NCBI RefSeq assembly: GCF_018448885.1
Contig: NZ_RCWB01000011.1
Location: 1-64,000 of the forward strand
Source of the DNA: Photorhabdus caribbeanensis
GTDB taxonomy: Bacteria; Pseudomonadota; Gammaproteobacteria; Enterobacterales; Enterobacteriaceae
Direction of reading: 5' to 3'
DNA: 64,000 nt
This document shows positions 26,247 through 39,280 of the stretch, one piece after another. The notes beneath the pieces were generated by a model. The model was not told where the DNA came from and did no database searches. It saw nothing but the letters and a program-made list of their open reading frames with translations. The stretch's first letter is position 1. The number at the start of each line of letters is the position of its first letter. Made by a program: the position numbers and the translations under genes.

Positions 26247-29200
26247 GTTCCTCTATTCTCCTTAAGCTGACGCAGAACTTCATCAATTTTCGGTTGTTCA
26301 AGATTACCCGTAATCCGGTAACGAATAACGGATATCTTACTCCATAATGGCCCCAAGACTTTGGTCGCTGCGAATAACGCAGCGCCAGCCATCGGATTGA
26401 TGACAAAAGCCGTCGCTACCCCCACAGTAGCAGAAATCTCTGGCGTGACGATGGCTTCTATATTGATCTGTTGACGAACCAGATCGATTTCACCTCTCGT
26501 TATCACATCGGCAATCAACCCATCGACCCGTAAGTTTTCAGTCTTGAGTATCCCATTTTTTACTGAAACATCGCCACGGATTGAATCAAATTCAAAATCC
26601 TGGCTAAAGGTATCGCTGAAATCGAGCTGTAATTTACGTAACAGAGCATCAAAACTGACTAATTTTAGTAATTGGCCAGCACTTCCCCCGCCCAATTTTT
26701 CAATAGCACCTTTACCTAAGTTGCTTTTTAGATTTCCATTCAGCGTTTGGAAATTGGGTTCCCACGGAGTATCCCACCAATTAAAATCAAAACGGAAAGT
26801 AAACGGTGAATTTACAATCGGTACGACTATACCAAGATAAGATGCCATCTCATCAAACTTTTCACCAGAAAATTGCCCGGTAATATGGGTATTATTCCCT
26901 ACAGCATCCTCTTGCCAACGACCTGCCAAATTGAGTTTACTGACACTGTTTTCTACTATTCCATCCCTTAATACAAGTGAATTGCCCTCTGGAATCAGGG
27001 AGCCAGACACCTTCCCAAGCTTCAATCCCATAATCCAACATTCAGAACAGATGATATCTAATGAAGGCCACTGGTTCAGCGAATAACGCAGAGTTGTACC
27101 TGTCTGAGATTGCTTAGATAAATCCGATTCAACTTGCTGAGAGCTATCTTTCAAAGGGCTATTTTTCACAGGACTATCTTTTAGAGAATTATAATAAAGA
27201 TAGCCCAAATTCATTTGCCAAGGACCACTATTACGGATATTAAGTTTGCCGTTGATTTCCTGGCTATTAGCTATGATCTGCGTTCCCCAAGGCTGTTTCT
27301 CCACATCCAACGATAACTGATTCCAACGTTGCCCTCCTGCATCCAGTGATGGAAGTGATATACGCAGATGCTGCGGCAACATTGACATTCCATCCAATGA
27401 AGGACCAGAAGTCATCGGCGCAATCAGCCCTAACCACTCTTCCCCCTCAATTGCCGGAAGATTCAATTCCAATAGGGATTTTTCAGGTAAGTCAGGAATG
27501 TTGTTACTGTTACTTTGTAAAACTCCCCGTGACAGTTGAGTGTTTTTCCCTGCCAAACGCCATTGAGTATTAAAGGCATACTGTTTATCTAAAATGCCTT
27601 TTACTCGCAATTGCTCCATATCACCATCAGCCAGAATATGAAGAGCACGCAGTTCATCCACTTTCAGGGCAGATAAATGACTACCCACTTGTGATAAGTC
27701 AGCGTCGATTTTCACATCATATTGAGGTTTACCCTGAAACGGCAAACTGATACCGACCTTTCCTACCCAATCAACAGAGCCAGAAAACACTTTAACCATC
27801 GCCGGTGAAAATCCAGATAATTTTTTAATAGCCCAACGCGCATTCAGACCAACATTGACTCGATAGTTTTTGGGTAAACTCTCGGTAGAAAAATCAACCG
27901 TAACAGGCTGCCCAAGCCATTGGGCCGATAATTTGCCGCTTTGTAAGTTACCATTATTAAAGCGAAACCGGCCACTCACATTTTTCATTTCGCTGTTTAG
28001 GGGCTTAATCAACAAGTGATTATTTTTTAAAGTTACCTCACCACTGGCATCCACATTGCCACCATTGAGTGGAATATCCAAATGCAAATTACCTGCGATT
28101 TGACCACCAACCTGCAATGTATCCAACGTTTCACCAATAGAATTTGCTAACGGGCTGCGGGTAAAGTATTCATGAATATCTTTGCCATCTCCCAGAAGAT
28201 CAGCGTCGATTAATAATTTCTTGCTGCGATAATTAGGAATTACTGCTGAAAGATTACTCGCTTTCACTTCACCAAGTGCCGTTTGCGGAGCAAGCATCCA
28301 TAAACCATTATTCTGGAAATTAAGATCAATATTGAGATCCAACAGTGCCGGCCAGTTTGGTTGGTACTGGAAAGTCGCATGACGCAATGGAGCAAAAACC
28401 TGAAACTGCCCATTATTCTTTGCAAATGGGAAATCTTTTGGATTGCCTTGAAAAACAAAAGTCGCGTTTTCTATCTGCCCTTTAATGATTGAAGCTGTCA
28501 GATAGTCAGTCAGAGCCGTCCCCATCAGAGGTTCTGGAAAATATCTCCAAGCATCACCGGCATCATAAACCCGGACTCCCGCCAGAATACTTAGCGCCGG
28601 AGGCTGTTCTTTAGGCTGTTGATAACGAAAATCACCATTAACCCACAACGATTTCGCTTGCAAATCCAACCCTTGGCTCCAAAGTTGTAAACCTCGCTCA
28701 CCTTGTCGCCAGAGTATTTCGCCATGACTTTGAGATATCTCAAACGGCGCCAGGAACATATCCCGATAATCAACGACACTATCCTTCAATGCAAAACTCA
28801 GTTTGCCTTGCCGCAAGCTGCCATTAAGAGAACCAGAGAAATGATCAATAGAAGGCAATTCCTGCCAGCGTTGCCAACTGACATTCTGCCATTGCATACT
28901 GATTTGGGAATCATCTGCCATTTTTGGTGTAATATCGAGGGCAAGATACTTTACCAATCCTTGTGGCTGACGATTCTGCCAATCCTTCACAAGATCAGGA
29001 GTCAAAAAAGAAAAAGTCGGTAAAATGCTACTTAGCCGTTCAAGTTGAATATTTTTCGCCCGAATACGCCAATGATCATGACCGTCAACTCTTTTGGCTT
29101 CCGGCAGATAGAGCACTGATACTTCTCCTGACGGCCATTGCTGACCATCAGTGATTAAATTTGCCAACTCAGGCGCATCAAACAACCAACCACCATCTTG

Positions 29201-30076
29201 GCGACGCATCCGTAACACCAGATCACTGACAGAAAGGTTGTGAGATTTGTTAGCAACTTTCCAATTAGCTTCTCCCTGACGGAGTTGCAGTTGACCGCCA
29301 TCAATTCGACCATCTTTAAGCATAATCCAGCTAGACAAACTGAACTCAGCATCTTCCAACCCTGTATTATCCTGCAACCAATGACTTAACCACGGGTGAA
29401 TATCAACATTATCTGCCTGTAAATAAATGGTCCCGTTATCCAACACACCATTAGTGTCATGCAAATCAAATTTAACTTGTATATCCCCATGCTGATTATT
29501 GATAGAAGAGAGACTAATCTTCCCTTGAGCACGGTGACGATTATCTTTATTCAGCCAGGTTAATTGTGGTAACAGCAGATCAGCACGTTCACCAGAGGGA
29601 GTAAGGAAAGTAAAACGGCTATCTTGCAGATTAAAATGATCAAACTGCTCCAGAAACAGATCAGAAAATAGATCCGATTGGGAAAACATATTACCGCTTT
29701 GATCATTAAATAGCGGTTGATGGTAATCTACTTGTAACTGATAAAAAGTAAGATCGCGGAAATTCCAACGCATTCTTAGCAAAGATAGCCAGATATCCAA
29801 TGCAATCGTAATCTTTTTGGCTTGCACATCTGCATTTGCGGTTTTGACACTGATATCACGTAATTCAAAAACAGGCCCGAAAGATTCCCATTCTCCCGCA
29901 ATATATCCAGCATCAATAGGTACACCAATAATTGACTCAATTTTAGCGAATAATTGTGGACGGTAATCATTAATATGTGGCAGTAGAAAACGTAATCCAC
30001 TAACAAGCAAAGCCACAATGATAATGACTATTGCGGCTGTCGCTAAAAATACTCCCGGCAGTCGCCTCACACGCAT
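26243..30076 (-). CDS. yhdP: AsmA-like phospholipid transport protein YhdP
   Basis: A very long inner-membrane-anchored protein (1277 residues; E. coli 1266) with one N-terminal membrane segment (AAIVIIIVALLVSGLRFLL) and a long beta-rich periplasmic part. With TamB and YdbH it forms the bridge-like set thought to carry phospholipids to the outer membrane. The C-terminal AsmA_2 region (LVRQQINIEAIVTPEIS) is present. It sits 42 bp after rng, as in E. coli. Confidence 0.96.
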   Translation of the reverse strand: MRVRRLPGVFLATAAIVIIIVALLVSGLRFLLPHINDYRPQLFAKIESIIGVPIDAGYIAGEWESFGPVFELRDISVKTANADVQAKKITIALDIWLSLLRMRWNFRDLTFYQLQVDYHQPLFNDQSGNMFSQSDLFSDLFLEQFDHFNLQDSRFTFLTPSGERADLLLPQLTWLNKDNRHRAQGKISLSSINNQHGDIQVKFDLHDTNGVLDNGTIYLQADNVDIHPWLSHWLQDNTGLEDAEFSLSSWIMLKDGRIDGGQLQLRQGEANWKVANKSHNLSVSDLVLRMRRQDGGWLFDAPELANLITDGQQWPSGEVSVLYLPEAKRVDGHDHWRIRAKNIQLERLSSILPTFSFLTPDLVKDWQNRQPQGLVKYLALDITPKMADDSQISMQWQNVSWQRWQELPSIDHFSGSLNGSLRQGKLSFALKDSVVDYRDMFLAPFEISQSHGEILWRQGERGLQLWSQGLDLQAKSLWVNGDFRYQQPKEQPPALSILAGVRVYDAGDAWRYFPEPLMGTALTDYLTASIIKGQIENATFVFQGNPKDFPFAKNNGQFQVFAPLRHATFQYQPNWPALLDLNIDLNFQNNGLWMLAPQTALGEVKASNLSAVIPNYRSKKLLIDADLLGDGKDIHEYFTRSPLANSIGETLDTLQVGGQIAGNLHLDIPLNGGNVDASGEVTLKNNHLLIKPLNSEMKNVSGRFRFNNGNLQSGKLSAQWLGQPVTVDFSTESLPKNYRVNVGLNARWAIKKLSGFSPAMVKVFSGSVDWVGKVGISLPFQGKPQYDVKIDADLSQVGSHLSALKVDELRALHILADGDMEQLRVKGILDKQYAFNTQWRLAGKNTQLSRGVLQSNSNNIPDLPEKSLLELNLPAIEGEEWLGLIAPMTSGPSLDGMSMLPQHLRISLPSLDAGGQRWNQLSLDVEKQPWGTQIIANSQEINGKLNIRNSGPWQMNLGYLYYNSLKDSPVKNSPLKDSSQQVESDLSKQSQTGTTLRYSLNQWPSLDIICSECWIMGLKLGKVSGSLIPEGNSLVLRDGIVENSVSKLNLAGRWQEDAVGNNTHITGQFSGEKFDEMASYLGIVVPIVNSPFTFRFDFNWWDTPWEPNFQTLNGNLKSNLGKGAIEKLGGGSAGQLLKLVSFDALLRKLQLDFSDTFSQDFEFDSIRGDVSVKNGILKTENLRVDGLIADVITRGEIDLVRQQINIEAIVTPEISATVGVATAFVINPMAGAALFAATKVLGPLWSKISVIRYRITGNLEQPKIDEVLRQLKENRGT

Positions 30077-30118
30077 CTCCTTGGTTCCCTAATGCTGTTA
30101 TGTCAGCAAATCAGATGG

Positions 30119-31588
30119 TTACATCATAACTACGTCAAATTGTTCCTGACTGTAGAGCTGTTCTGTCTGAACTTTTACTTGTTTACCGACAAAAATCTCC
30201 ACTTCTGCCAGTGCATGAGATTCCTCCCCTTTCAGCGCTTCGGCCACTGCGGGTGAGGCATAAATCAGGAAACGATCTGCGTCGACTGCCCGGTGCACAC
30301 GCACAATTTCACGCATAATCTCATAACAGACAGTTTCAACAGATTTTACGGTTCCCCTGCCTTTACAAGTAGGGCAATCGCCGCAAAGTATATGCTCGAT
30401 ACTTTCACGAGTCCGCTTGCGGGTCATTTCCACCAGTCCGAGTTGGGAAAAACCATTAATCGTCGTCTTAACACGATCTTTACTTAGCGCGTGTTCAAGA
30501 GAAGCCAATACCCGTCGACGATGCTCTTCGCTATTCATATCGATAAAATCGATAATAATAATACCCCCCAGATTACGCAGCCTTAATTGCCTGGCAATAG
30601 CTTGCGTCGCCTCAATATTGGTATTAAAAATAGTTTCTTCCAAATTGCGATGCCCGACAAATGCGCCGGTATTAATATCAATTGTGGTCATCGCTTCAGT
30701 TTGGTCAATAATTAAATAACCACCTGATTTTAATTCAACTTTGCGATCGAGTGCTCGCTGAATTTCATTTTCTACATCAAACAGATCGAAAATAGGCTGA
30801 TTACCGTTATAAAGTTCCAATCTGGCTGTCATTTTAGGAATATATTCGCGAATGAATTCCTGTAACTGCGTAAATGTCAAACGAGAATCCACTCGAATAC
30901 GATCAAGGGCTGCTCCGGCAAAATCACGCAAAATACGATGGGCCAGAGCCAATTCGCCATAAAGTTTATTTTTAGTGACATTGCGCTTTTTACGCTCCAT
31001 CACCTTACTCCATAGACGTTTCAAGAAAGCCGCATCCTGAGCTAATTCTTCATCGCCAACCCCCTCGGCAGCCGTCCTAATAATGAAACCACCATGTTCA
31101 TCACAATAGTCAGCAACAATATTTTTCAGCCGATTACGCTCTTCTTCACTTTCAATACGTTGTGAAACCCCGACATGAGATGCACCGGGCATAAATACAA
31201 GATAACGGGAAGGTAAGGTAATATCGGTAGTTAACCGAGCGCCTTTAGTGCCGAGGGGATCTTTCACTACCTGTACCATTAAATCTTGTCCCTGGCGAAC
31301 CAACTCAGCAATATCTTTGACATGAAAGTTCTTTCGCTCCTCACCAGCAATACATTCCGTATGAGGCACAATGTCTGAGGCATGAAGAAAGGCGGCTTTT
31401 TCCAACCCAATATCAACAAAAGCAGCCTGCATCCCTGGTAATACCCGACTTACACGACCTTTATAAATATTGCCGACAATTCCTCTTTTAGCTTCCCTTT
31501 CAATATGGATTTCTTGCAAAATCCCACCATCAATGTAGGCAACGCGCGTTTCGGACGGTGTAATGTTGACTAATAACTCTGCTGTCAT
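30119..31588 (-). CDS. rng: Ribonuclease G
   Basis: An endoribonuclease of the RNase E/G family that matures the 16S rRNA 5' end and degrades mRNA. The S1 domain ([21 protein letters not shown], split by the usual insert), the DNase-I-like catalytic region (IIIIDFIDM) and the zinc-link CPTCKGRGT are present. 489 residues, identical in length to E. coli. Its start overlaps yhdE by 4 bp. Confidence 0.98.
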   Translation of the reverse strand: MTAELLVNITPSETRVAYIDGGILQEIHIEREAKRGIVGNIYKGRVSRVLPGMQAAFVDIGLEKAAFLHASDIVPHTECIAGEERKNFHVKDIAELVRQGQDLMVQVVKDPLGTKGARLTTDITLPSRYLVFMPGASHVGVSQRIESEEERNRLKNIVADYCDEHGGFIIRTAAEGVGDEELAQDAAFLKRLWSKVMERKKRNVTKNKLYGELALAHRILRDFAGAALDRIRVDSRLTFTQLQEFIREYIPKMTARLELYNGNQPIFDLFDVENEIQRALDRKVELKSGGYLIIDQTEAMTTIDINTGAFVGHRNLEETIFNTNIEATQAIARQLRLRNLGGIIIIDFIDMNSEEHRRRVLASLEHALSKDRVKTTINGFSQLGLVEMTRKRTRESIEHILCGDCPTCKGRGTVKSVETVCYEIMREIVRVHRAVDADRFLIYASPAVAEALKGEESHALAEVEIFVGKQVKVQTEQLYSQEQFDVVMM

Positions 31589-32172
31589 GTGTTCCCCTTC
31601 CCATCAACTAACGCAAAAAACTTGGTGATTAATTCGTGCGTCTCCACCAATGGCAGACCAACAACTGAGTGATAACTACCATTCAGCGTTTTAACAAAGC
31701 AACCTGCTTTTCCCTGAATACCATAAGCACCCGCTTTGTCCATCGGCTCACCGGTTGCTACATAATCCAAAATTTCCTGCGTGGATAATTGGCGAAAGGT
31801 TACATCTGTAACGACTATATCACTTAAGGTACGCTGACTATCTGATAAAGCAATAGCTGTAATCACCTGATGACACTGACCGGAAAGTGCACTAAGCATT
31901 TCAACAGCATGTTGTTCACTGCGCGGTTTTTCGAGAATCTTACCATTCAATACAACAACAGTATCCGCTCCCAATACCAGAAAATCTTCTGGTGCAATAG
32001 CAACTCCCGCCAGAGATTTATCTTTTGCTAATCGGCTAACATACTGATGCGGAGTTTCACCTTCTTGCCATTGCTCCTTTACCTGAGGAGAAAGAATTTC
32101 AAATTTAAAGTCCAATAATTCAACCAGCTCACGCCGCCTTGGTGAGCCGGAAGCCAGATAAAGGGTTTTCAT
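31585..32172 (-). CDS. yhdE: Maf-family dTTP/UTP pyrophosphatase
   Basis: A house-cleaning nucleotide pyrophosphatase acting on dTTP, UTP and modified forms. The Maf motif [15 protein letters not shown] begins the protein, and the catalytic [15 protein letters not shown] region is present. 195 residues against 197 in E. coli. It lies between mreD and rng as in E. coli, but with a 200-bp repeat-bearing gap before it. Confidence 0.95.
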   Translation of the reverse strand: MKTLYLASGSPRRRELVELLDFKFEILSPQVKEQWQEGETPHQYVSRLAKDKSLAGVAIAPEDFLVLGADTVVVLNGKILEKPRSEQHAVEMLSALSGQCHQVITAIALSDSQRTLSDIVVTDVTFRQLSTQEILDYVATGEPMDKAGAYGIQGKAGCFVKTLNGSYHSVVGLPLVETHELITKFFALVDGKGNT

Positions 32173-32219
32173 GATGATATCGTCCTTACTACTACCTATC
32201 TCATTAGGCTATTTCATTT

Positions 32220-32316
32220 GCCATTTTTGAACCTAGAGCAGATTAATCCTCACGTACGCTATGTACGCTCCGGTTATACACCCTGCTCATATCCTCAAGT
32301 TACTTGAAAAAATGGC
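32220..32316. repeat. MITE-like inverted-repeat element between mreD and yhdE
   Basis: A 97-bp element is bounded by gccattttt / aaaaatggc and has an inner palindromic stretch (cgtacgctatgtacg). It lies in a gap that is short in E. coli. It resembles the miniature repeats of enterobacterial genomes but is not the ERIC sequence seen elsewhere in this window. No second copy was seen here. Confidence 0.5.
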
Positions 32317-32378
32317 CTGCACCAGTAACGCCTGCTGGAATAAGTTCTATCAGGACATTAAAAACTGCAATCCGACCA

Positions 32379-32867
32379 CTAATGCACATTAAACTGACGA
32401 CGGATTTTTCGCATTAACAGGAACAACCACGGCCAAAGAATACCATTGACCAAACTGTTCCAGAATACTTCTGGATGAAAAGCAACATTTGATAACAAAA
32501 ATTCTGCCCAAAAAACACTGAAATCCATCAGTATCGATAAAGCAATGACAACCAAAGCCTGCTGCCAAAGTGCCATATTGCGGAATAATTGAAACTTAAA
32601 TGACACCAAATAACTCACAAGACTGTAAGCCAAAGCGTTAACACCCAGTGTCGCCCCCTGAATCAAATCTACGATGATCCCCAAGACAAAACCGGTACCA
32701 ACACTGACTCTATGAGGTAACGCCATTACCCAATAAATCAACAATAGTGCCGACCAAGTTGGCCGATACATATAAATTTGCTCCGGCCACGGCATAATTT
32801 GCAGCACCATTGCAATCAAGAAAGACAACCAAATGATCCAACGCCCATGACTCCGGTATTGATTCAT
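32379..32867 (-). CDS. mreD: Rod shape-determining protein MreD
   Basis: An integral inner-membrane protein (about five membrane segments) of the elongasome, linking MreB filaments to cell-wall synthesis. 162 residues, the E. coli length. Its ATG shares one base with the mreC stop codon (TAATG). Confidence 0.97.
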   Translation of the reverse strand: MNQYRSHGRWIIWLSFLIAMVLQIMPWPEQIYMYRPTWSALLLIYWVMALPHRVSVGTGFVLGIIVDLIQGATLGVNALAYSLVSYLVSFKFQLFRNMALWQQALVVIALSILMDFSVFWAEFLLSNVAFHPEVFWNSLVNGILWPWLFLLMRKIRRQFNVH

Positions 32868-33901
32868 TAACGATTTCCCGAATTTATAAATTTAGCAGAC
32901 GTTATTGTCGATTCAGCATTTTTCACTCTTTCTGCTGTCTTGGTTGTTTCATCAGAAATAGACGATGGCGCTGGTGGTCCCATTTCATTTGCATGCGGCA
33001 ATACCTGAGGCATCATTTGCATTAAACGTTCATTAGCTACACGATAAACCTCTGAGGGAGGCAATGGTTCGGATGGATTATTATCCGCCCCCCACAACAA
33101 CAACAAATAACGCAAACGCTGTAATTCTGCCGTTGGCCGGGCATGAATCACCGTATAGGCCCGCTGATTATCGACTTTAACTGATGAAACCACCGCGACC
33201 GGATAACCTTCCGGGAAACGACCTCCTAACCCAGAAGTCACCAGCACATCCCCAACCCGAATATCTGTGTTGCTTGGCAATGACTCAAACTGCAAATCAT
33301 CACTACAACCCGCACCAGCAATAATAGCTCTGATATCATTACGTAAGACTTGGATTGGCAAAGCATGAGTCGTATCACAAATCAGTAATACCCGGCTAGT
33401 AAACTGACTGACAGCAACAACTTGACCCACAATGCCTTTATCACTGATAACAGGTTGCCCTTCATAAACGCCTTCTCTTGATCCTTTATCGATGACGACC
33501 TGATCACTATAAGGATTAGCCCTACCGGAGATCACCTGCGTCACCATCATGTGTTCATCCTGACGTAAAGGCGACCCCAATAGCTCACGCAAGCGGGAAT
33601 TTTCCTGTTTAAGTTGCCCTAATAACAGCATGTCGCTGTTTTTCATCAATAATTCTTGGCGTAAAGCCCGATTTTCCAATCGAAGTTGTTCACGGGAGGC
33701 AAGGGTTTCTGACACACCATCAAGCACTTGACGCGGGCCATTGGCGAGAAAATAAAATGGACTGACTACCGTATCCATATAATTACGGACTTTACTGAGA
33801 GCATCAAGGCGGCTGTCTGCCACAACCAAAGCAATGGCAACAATAACAGCAAAGAAAAGTCGTAATTGCAGGGAAGGCCCTCTGCTAAAAATTGGCTTCA
33901 T
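32867..33901 (-). CDS. mreC: Cell shape-determining protein MreC
   Basis: A bitopic periplasmic scaffold of the elongasome: a short cytoplasmic tail, one membrane segment ([17 protein letters not shown]), a coiled coil (residues ~65-110) and a beta domain. The start at 33901 ([14 protein letters not shown]) matches E. coli; the longer frame from 33964 is rejected. 344 residues, with a C-terminal low-complexity tail that varies among species. Confidence 0.96.
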   Translation of the reverse strand: MKPIFSRGPSLQLRLFFAVIVAIALVVADSRLDALSKVRNYMDTVVSPFYFLANGPRQVLDGVSETLASREQLRLENRALRQELLMKNSDMLLLGQLKQENSRLRELLGSPLRQDEHMMVTQVISGRANPYSDQVVIDKGSREGVYEGQPVISDKGIVGQVVAVSQFTSRVLLICDTTHALPIQVLRNDIRAIIAGAGCSDDLQFESLPSNTDIRVGDVLVTSGLGGRFPEGYPVAVVSSVKVDNQRAYTVIHARPTAELQRLRYLLLLWGADNNPSEPLPPSEVYRVANERLMQMMPQVLPHANEMGPPAPSSISDETTKTAERVKNAESTITSAKFINSGNR

Positions 33902-34011
33902 AAGCTGCGCTATTCCAAACTGTACTGTTTCATAAACAATGGAATTCCCAGACAGCAATCGCAAGGAGGTCTGAGCTGCCCGTCATTCCCCCCTCACTTG
34001 CAAGTTAACAC

Positions 34012-35727
<1,716 letters not shown>

Positions 35728-36705
35728 ATGAAAGCCCTGCTACTCAAACAACAACAGAACCCATTATCCGCGTCCATAGAAGAAGTTGATGCATCTTATC
35801 TTCCCGTAGGAGACGTTACCGTCGATATTCACTGGTCAACGCTGAACTATAAAGACGCATTAGCCATCACAGGTAAAGGGAAAATTATCCGCCAATTCCC
35901 AATGATACCGGGTATTGATTTCTCTGGCATTGTACACAGTACCGAAGATCCCCGTTTTCATATCGGTCAACATGTATTATTAACCGGCTGGGGGGTAGGA
36001 GAAAATCATTGGGGTGGACTGGCAGAACAAGCCAGAGTTTCAGGCGAATGGTTGACACCTTTACCTACCGGTTTGGATAGCAGGCAAGCCATGATCATTG
36101 GTACTGCTGGCTTTACCGCCATGCTATGCGTTATCGCTCTGGAACAAGGCGGCGTTAAGCCAGAAAGTGGTGATGTTATTGTGACAGGCGCCAGTGGCGG
36201 CGTAGGCAGTACGGCGATAGCACTACTCTCACAACTTGGCTATTCCGTTGTTGCCGTTAGCGGTAGACAAGAAAATCATGAATATTTGTTATCTCTAGGG
36301 GCAAAAAAGGTTTTGCCGCGCCATGAATTTAGCCAACCACCTCGCCCACTGGAAAAACAACTTTGGGCCGGAGCCATTGACACCGTAGGCGGTAATGTAC
36401 TGGCGACAATACTGGCTCAAACTCACTATAACGGTACCGTTGCCGCTTGTGGCCTCGCCGGTGATGCAAATCTGCCAACAACAGTGATGCCATTTATTTT
36501 ACGTAACGTACGTCTGCAAGGCGTAGAGTCCGTCACTGTTCCATCAGCCAAACGACCCGCCGTATGGCAACGCCTGCAAAAGCTATTACCTGATTCTTTT
36601 TATCAGCAGGCAACTACGGAGATAACACTGGAACAAGCCGTGGAATACGCCAATAAATTGATAGCTAATCAGGTTACAGGACGTACATTGGTAAGAGTTC
36701 GTTAA
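35728..36705 (+). CDS. acuI: Acrylyl-CoA reductase (NADPH) AcuI
   Basis: A zinc-independent medium-chain dehydrogenase that reduces the toxic acrylyl-CoA to propionyl-CoA. The NADPH-binding VTGASGGVGSTAIALL motif and the family stretch LLTGWGVGENHWGGLAEQAR are present. The start at 35728 (MKALLLKQQ) matches E. coli AcuI/YhdH (325 against 324 residues); an in-frame upstream ATG at 35695 is rejected. Confidence 0.95.
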   Translation: MKALLLKQQQNPLSASIEEVDASYLPVGDVTVDIHWSTLNYKDALAITGKGKIIRQFPMIPGIDFSGIVHSTEDPRFHIGQHVLLTGWGVGENHWGGLAEQARVSGEWLTPLPTGLDSRQAMIIGTAGFTAMLCVIALEQGGVKPESGDVIVTGASGGVGSTAIALLSQLGYSVVAVSGRQENHEYLLSLGAKKVLPRHEFSQPPRPLEKQLWAGAIDTVGGNVLATILAQTHYNGTVAACGLAGDANLPTTVMPFILRNVRLQGVESVTVPSAKRPAVWQRLQKLLPDSFYQQATTEITLEQAVEYANKLIANQVTGRTLVRVR

Positions 36706-36913
36706 GAATTGTGATTAGCCTCTAAAGTACAGTGGTTTTATTCTTGACATTTTTTCTGATAAGACCAGTATTTAGCTGCTAAATGCTACGATATCATTAT
36801 AATGTCGCGCTTTATCGCCGAAATGAATTTGTGGCTGTTACAAAAAGATGACAAATCGCTAATATCGGATTATGTTGGCGCATTGTTGACAAATTGCCGG
36901 AGATACCAGCACA

Positions 36914-37366
36914 ATGACAGGCAAGTTTCACATTTTACTCCTTAATGGCCCTAACCTAAATATGTTAGGAACCCGGGAGCCTGATATTTATGGCAACTTA
37001 ACGCTTGATGATATCGTCAGCAAATTGTCTGAAGAAGCCTATCAATCAGGGGTTAAATTCAGTCACCTGCAATCCAACGCAGAATTTGAGCTGATAAATA
37101 GAATTCATTCTGCACAGGGTAATACTGATTTTATCTTGATTAATCCTGCTGCATTCACGCATACCAGCGTGGCACTGCGTGATGCATTGCTGACAGTGAA
37201 GATCCCATTTATTGAGATCCACCTCTCCAATGTTCACGCGCGCGAGCCATTTCGTCATCACTCATATCTTTCAGATCTTGCCGTTGGTGTAATCTGTGGT
37301 TTAGGGGTAGATGGCTATAGCTTTGCATTACAGGCAGCGGTAAACCGCTTGTCAAAACTCAACTAA
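36914..37366 (+). CDS. aroQ: Type II 3-dehydroquinate dehydratase
   Basis: Catalyses the third step of the shikimate pathway. The type II signature [16 protein letters not shown] and the catalytic [16 protein letters not shown] region are present; 150 residues. E. coli lacks this type, but many other enterobacteria carry it in front of accB, as here (29 bp gap), and it is probably co-transcribed with accBC. Confidence 0.97.
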   Translation: MTGKFHILLLNGPNLNMLGTREPDIYGNLTLDDIVSKLSEEAYQSGVKFSHLQSNAEFELINRIHSAQGNTDFILINPAAFTHTSVALRDALLTVKIPFIEIHLSNVHAREPFRHHSYLSDLAVGVICGLGVDGYSFALQAAVNRLSKLN

Positions 37367-37395
37367 ATTAAACAGAAGAGTACGGAATCACACTC

Positions 37396-37866
37396 ATGGA
37401 TATTCGTAAGATAAAAAAACTGATCGAGCTGGTTGAAGAATCTGGCATTTCTGAACTGGAAATTTCTGAAGGGGAAGAGTCAGTGCGCATCAGCCGCGCA
37501 TTAGCCCCCCAGAGTTTTCCGGCAGCTCAACAATATATTCCAATAGCAGCGCAACAACCTGCGCTAGCTAGTGCTGTTGCGCCTTCTCAGGCTCTACCAG
37601 AAACGATCAGCGACAGATCGGCTGCAATCGACGGTCACATTGTTCGTTCTCCAATGGTAGGCACTTTCTATCGTACGCCTAGCCCGGATGCGAAACCGTT
37701 TATCGAAATCGGTCAACGTGTCAATGTGGGTGATACCCTCTGCATCGTTGAAGCCATGAAAATGATGAATCAGATCGAAGCCGACAAAGCCGGTGTGGTT
37801 AAAGCGATTCTTGTGGAAAGCGGTCAACCCGTTGAATTTGACGAGCCATTGGTCGTCATCGAATAA
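37396..37866 (+). CDS. accB: Biotin carboxyl carrier protein of acetyl-CoA carboxylase
   Basis: Carries biotin between the carboxylase and transferase of acetyl-CoA carboxylase, the first step of fatty-acid synthesis. Lys122 in EAMKMMNQ is the biotinylated residue. An N-terminal domain, a Pro/Ala-rich linker (residues ~37-75) and the biotinyl domain make up 156 residues, the E. coli length. Confidence 0.98.
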   Translation: MDIRKIKKLIELVEESGISELEISEGEESVRISRALAPQSFPAAQQYIPIAAQQPALASAVAPSQALPETISDRSAAIDGHIVRSPMVGTFYRTPSPDAKPFIEIGQRVNVGDTLCIVEAMKMMNQIEADKAGVVKAILVESGQPVEFDEPLVVIE

Positions 37867-37878
37867 CGAGGCGTTCCC

Positions 37879-39228
37879 ATGCTTGATAAAATTGTAATTG
37901 CTAACCGTGGTGAAATTGCCCTGCGTATCCTGCGAGCTTGTAAAGAGTTGGGGATCAAAACCGTTGCGGTACATTCCTCTGCGGATCGTGACTTAAAACA
38001 CGTCCTGCTGGCAGACGAAACTATCTGTATAGGCCCGGCAGCTTCTGCAAAAAGCTATCTGAATATCCCGGCGATTATTTCTGCGGCAGAAATCACTGGT
38101 GCAGTAGCCATTCACCCTGGCTACGGTTTTCTGTCTGAAAATGCAGATTTTGCTGAACAGGTTGAACGTTCCGGCTTTATTTTTATCGGTCCAAAAGCAG
38201 AAACGATCCGCCTAATGGGTGATAAGGTTTCTGCTATCAATGCGATGAAAAAAGCGGGCGTTCCTTGTGTACCTGGCTCTGATGGCCCATTGTCTGATGA
38301 CACAGAGAAAAACAAAGCTTTCGCTAAACGCATTGGCTATCCTGTCATCATCAAAGCATCCGGCGGCGGTGGCGGTCGCGGTATGCGCGTCGTGCGCAGT
38401 GATAAAGATTTGGAACAATCAATCAATATGACCCGTGCGGAAGCAAAAGCTGCTTTCAATAACGATATGGTTTATATGGAAAAATTCCTTGAGAACCCAC
38501 GTCATATTGAGATCCAGGTCTTGGCCGACGGTCAAGGTCAAGCAATTTATCTGGCTGAACGTGATTGCTCCATGCAACGCCGTCACCAGAAAGTTGTCGA
38601 AGAAGCTCCTGCACCAGGCATCACGCCAGAAATGCGTCGCAGCATTGGCGAACGCTGTGCTAACGCATGTATCGAAATTGGCTATCGTGGCGCCGGTACT
38701 TTCGAATTCCTGTATGAAAACGGCGAATTCTATTTCATTGAGATGAACACCCGTATTCAGGTCGAACATCCAGTGACAGAAATGATTACCGGTGTTGACC
38801 TGATTAAAGAACAGTTGCGGATTGCCGCAGGTATGCCACTTTCAATTAAGCAGAAAGATGTTGTTGTTCGTGGTCATGCCATTGAGTGTCGTATCAACGC
38901 CGAAGATCCAAACACGTTCCTGCCAAGCCCAGGTAAAATTACCCGCTTCCACTCACCAGGCGGATTCGGCGTACGTTGGGAATCGCATATTTATGCTGGC
39001 TACACCGTCCCCCCTTACTATGATTCAATGATTGGTAAGCTGATTACTTACGGTGAAAATCGTGATAATGCCATTGCCCGTATGAAAAACGCACTGGCAG
39101 AATTGATTATTGATGGCATCAAGACAAATATCGAGCTTCAACAGACGATAATGAATGATGAAAACTTTCAGAATGGTGGCACTAATATCCACTATCTGGA
39201 GAAAAAACTGGGATTACAGGAAACTTAA
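37879..39228 (+). CDS. accC: Biotin carboxylase subunit of acetyl-CoA carboxylase
   Basis: ATP-grasp enzyme that carboxylates the biotin on AccB using bicarbonate. The glycine-rich loop [14 protein letters not shown], the [14 protein letters not shown] motif and 449 residues match E. coli AccC. It lies 12 bp after accB. Confidence 0.98.
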   Translation: MLDKIVIANRGEIALRILRACKELGIKTVAVHSSADRDLKHVLLADETICIGPAASAKSYLNIPAIISAAEITGAVAIHPGYGFLSENADFAEQVERSGFIFIGPKAETIRLMGDKVSAINAMKKAGVPCVPGSDGPLSDDTEKNKAFAKRIGYPVIIKASGGGGGRGMRVVRSDKDLEQSINMTRAEAKAAFNNDMVYMEKFLENPRHIEIQVLADGQGQAIYLAERDCSMQRRHQKVVEEAPAPGITPEMRRSIGERCANACIEIGYRGAGTFEFLYENGEFYFIEMNTRIQVEHPVTEMITGVDLIKEQLRIAAGMPLSIKQKDVVVRGHAIECRINAEDPNTFLPSPGKITRFHSPGGFGVRWESHIYAGYTVPPYYDSMIGKLITYGENRDNAIARMKNALAELIIDGIKTNIELQQTIMNDENFQNGGTNIHYLEKKLGLQET

Positions 39229-39254
39229 AACCGGTTTAATCACATCAGCATGTT

Positions 39255-39280
39255 TTAAGGAGCGTTTAAACGCTCCTTAA
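39255..39280 (+). terminator. Palindromic hairpin after accC
   Basis: A 26-bp perfect palindrome (ttaaggagcgttt / aaacgctccttaa) lies 26 bp after the accC stop codon. The T run beyond it is weak, but position and strength fit a terminator. Confidence 0.7.

Noticed and set aside
36721-36913. Sigma-70 promoter for aroQ-accBC using TTGACA (36744) and TATAAT (36797)
   Set aside because: The two elements are 47 bp apart, far from the 16-18 bp needed, and neither has a good partner at correct spacing.
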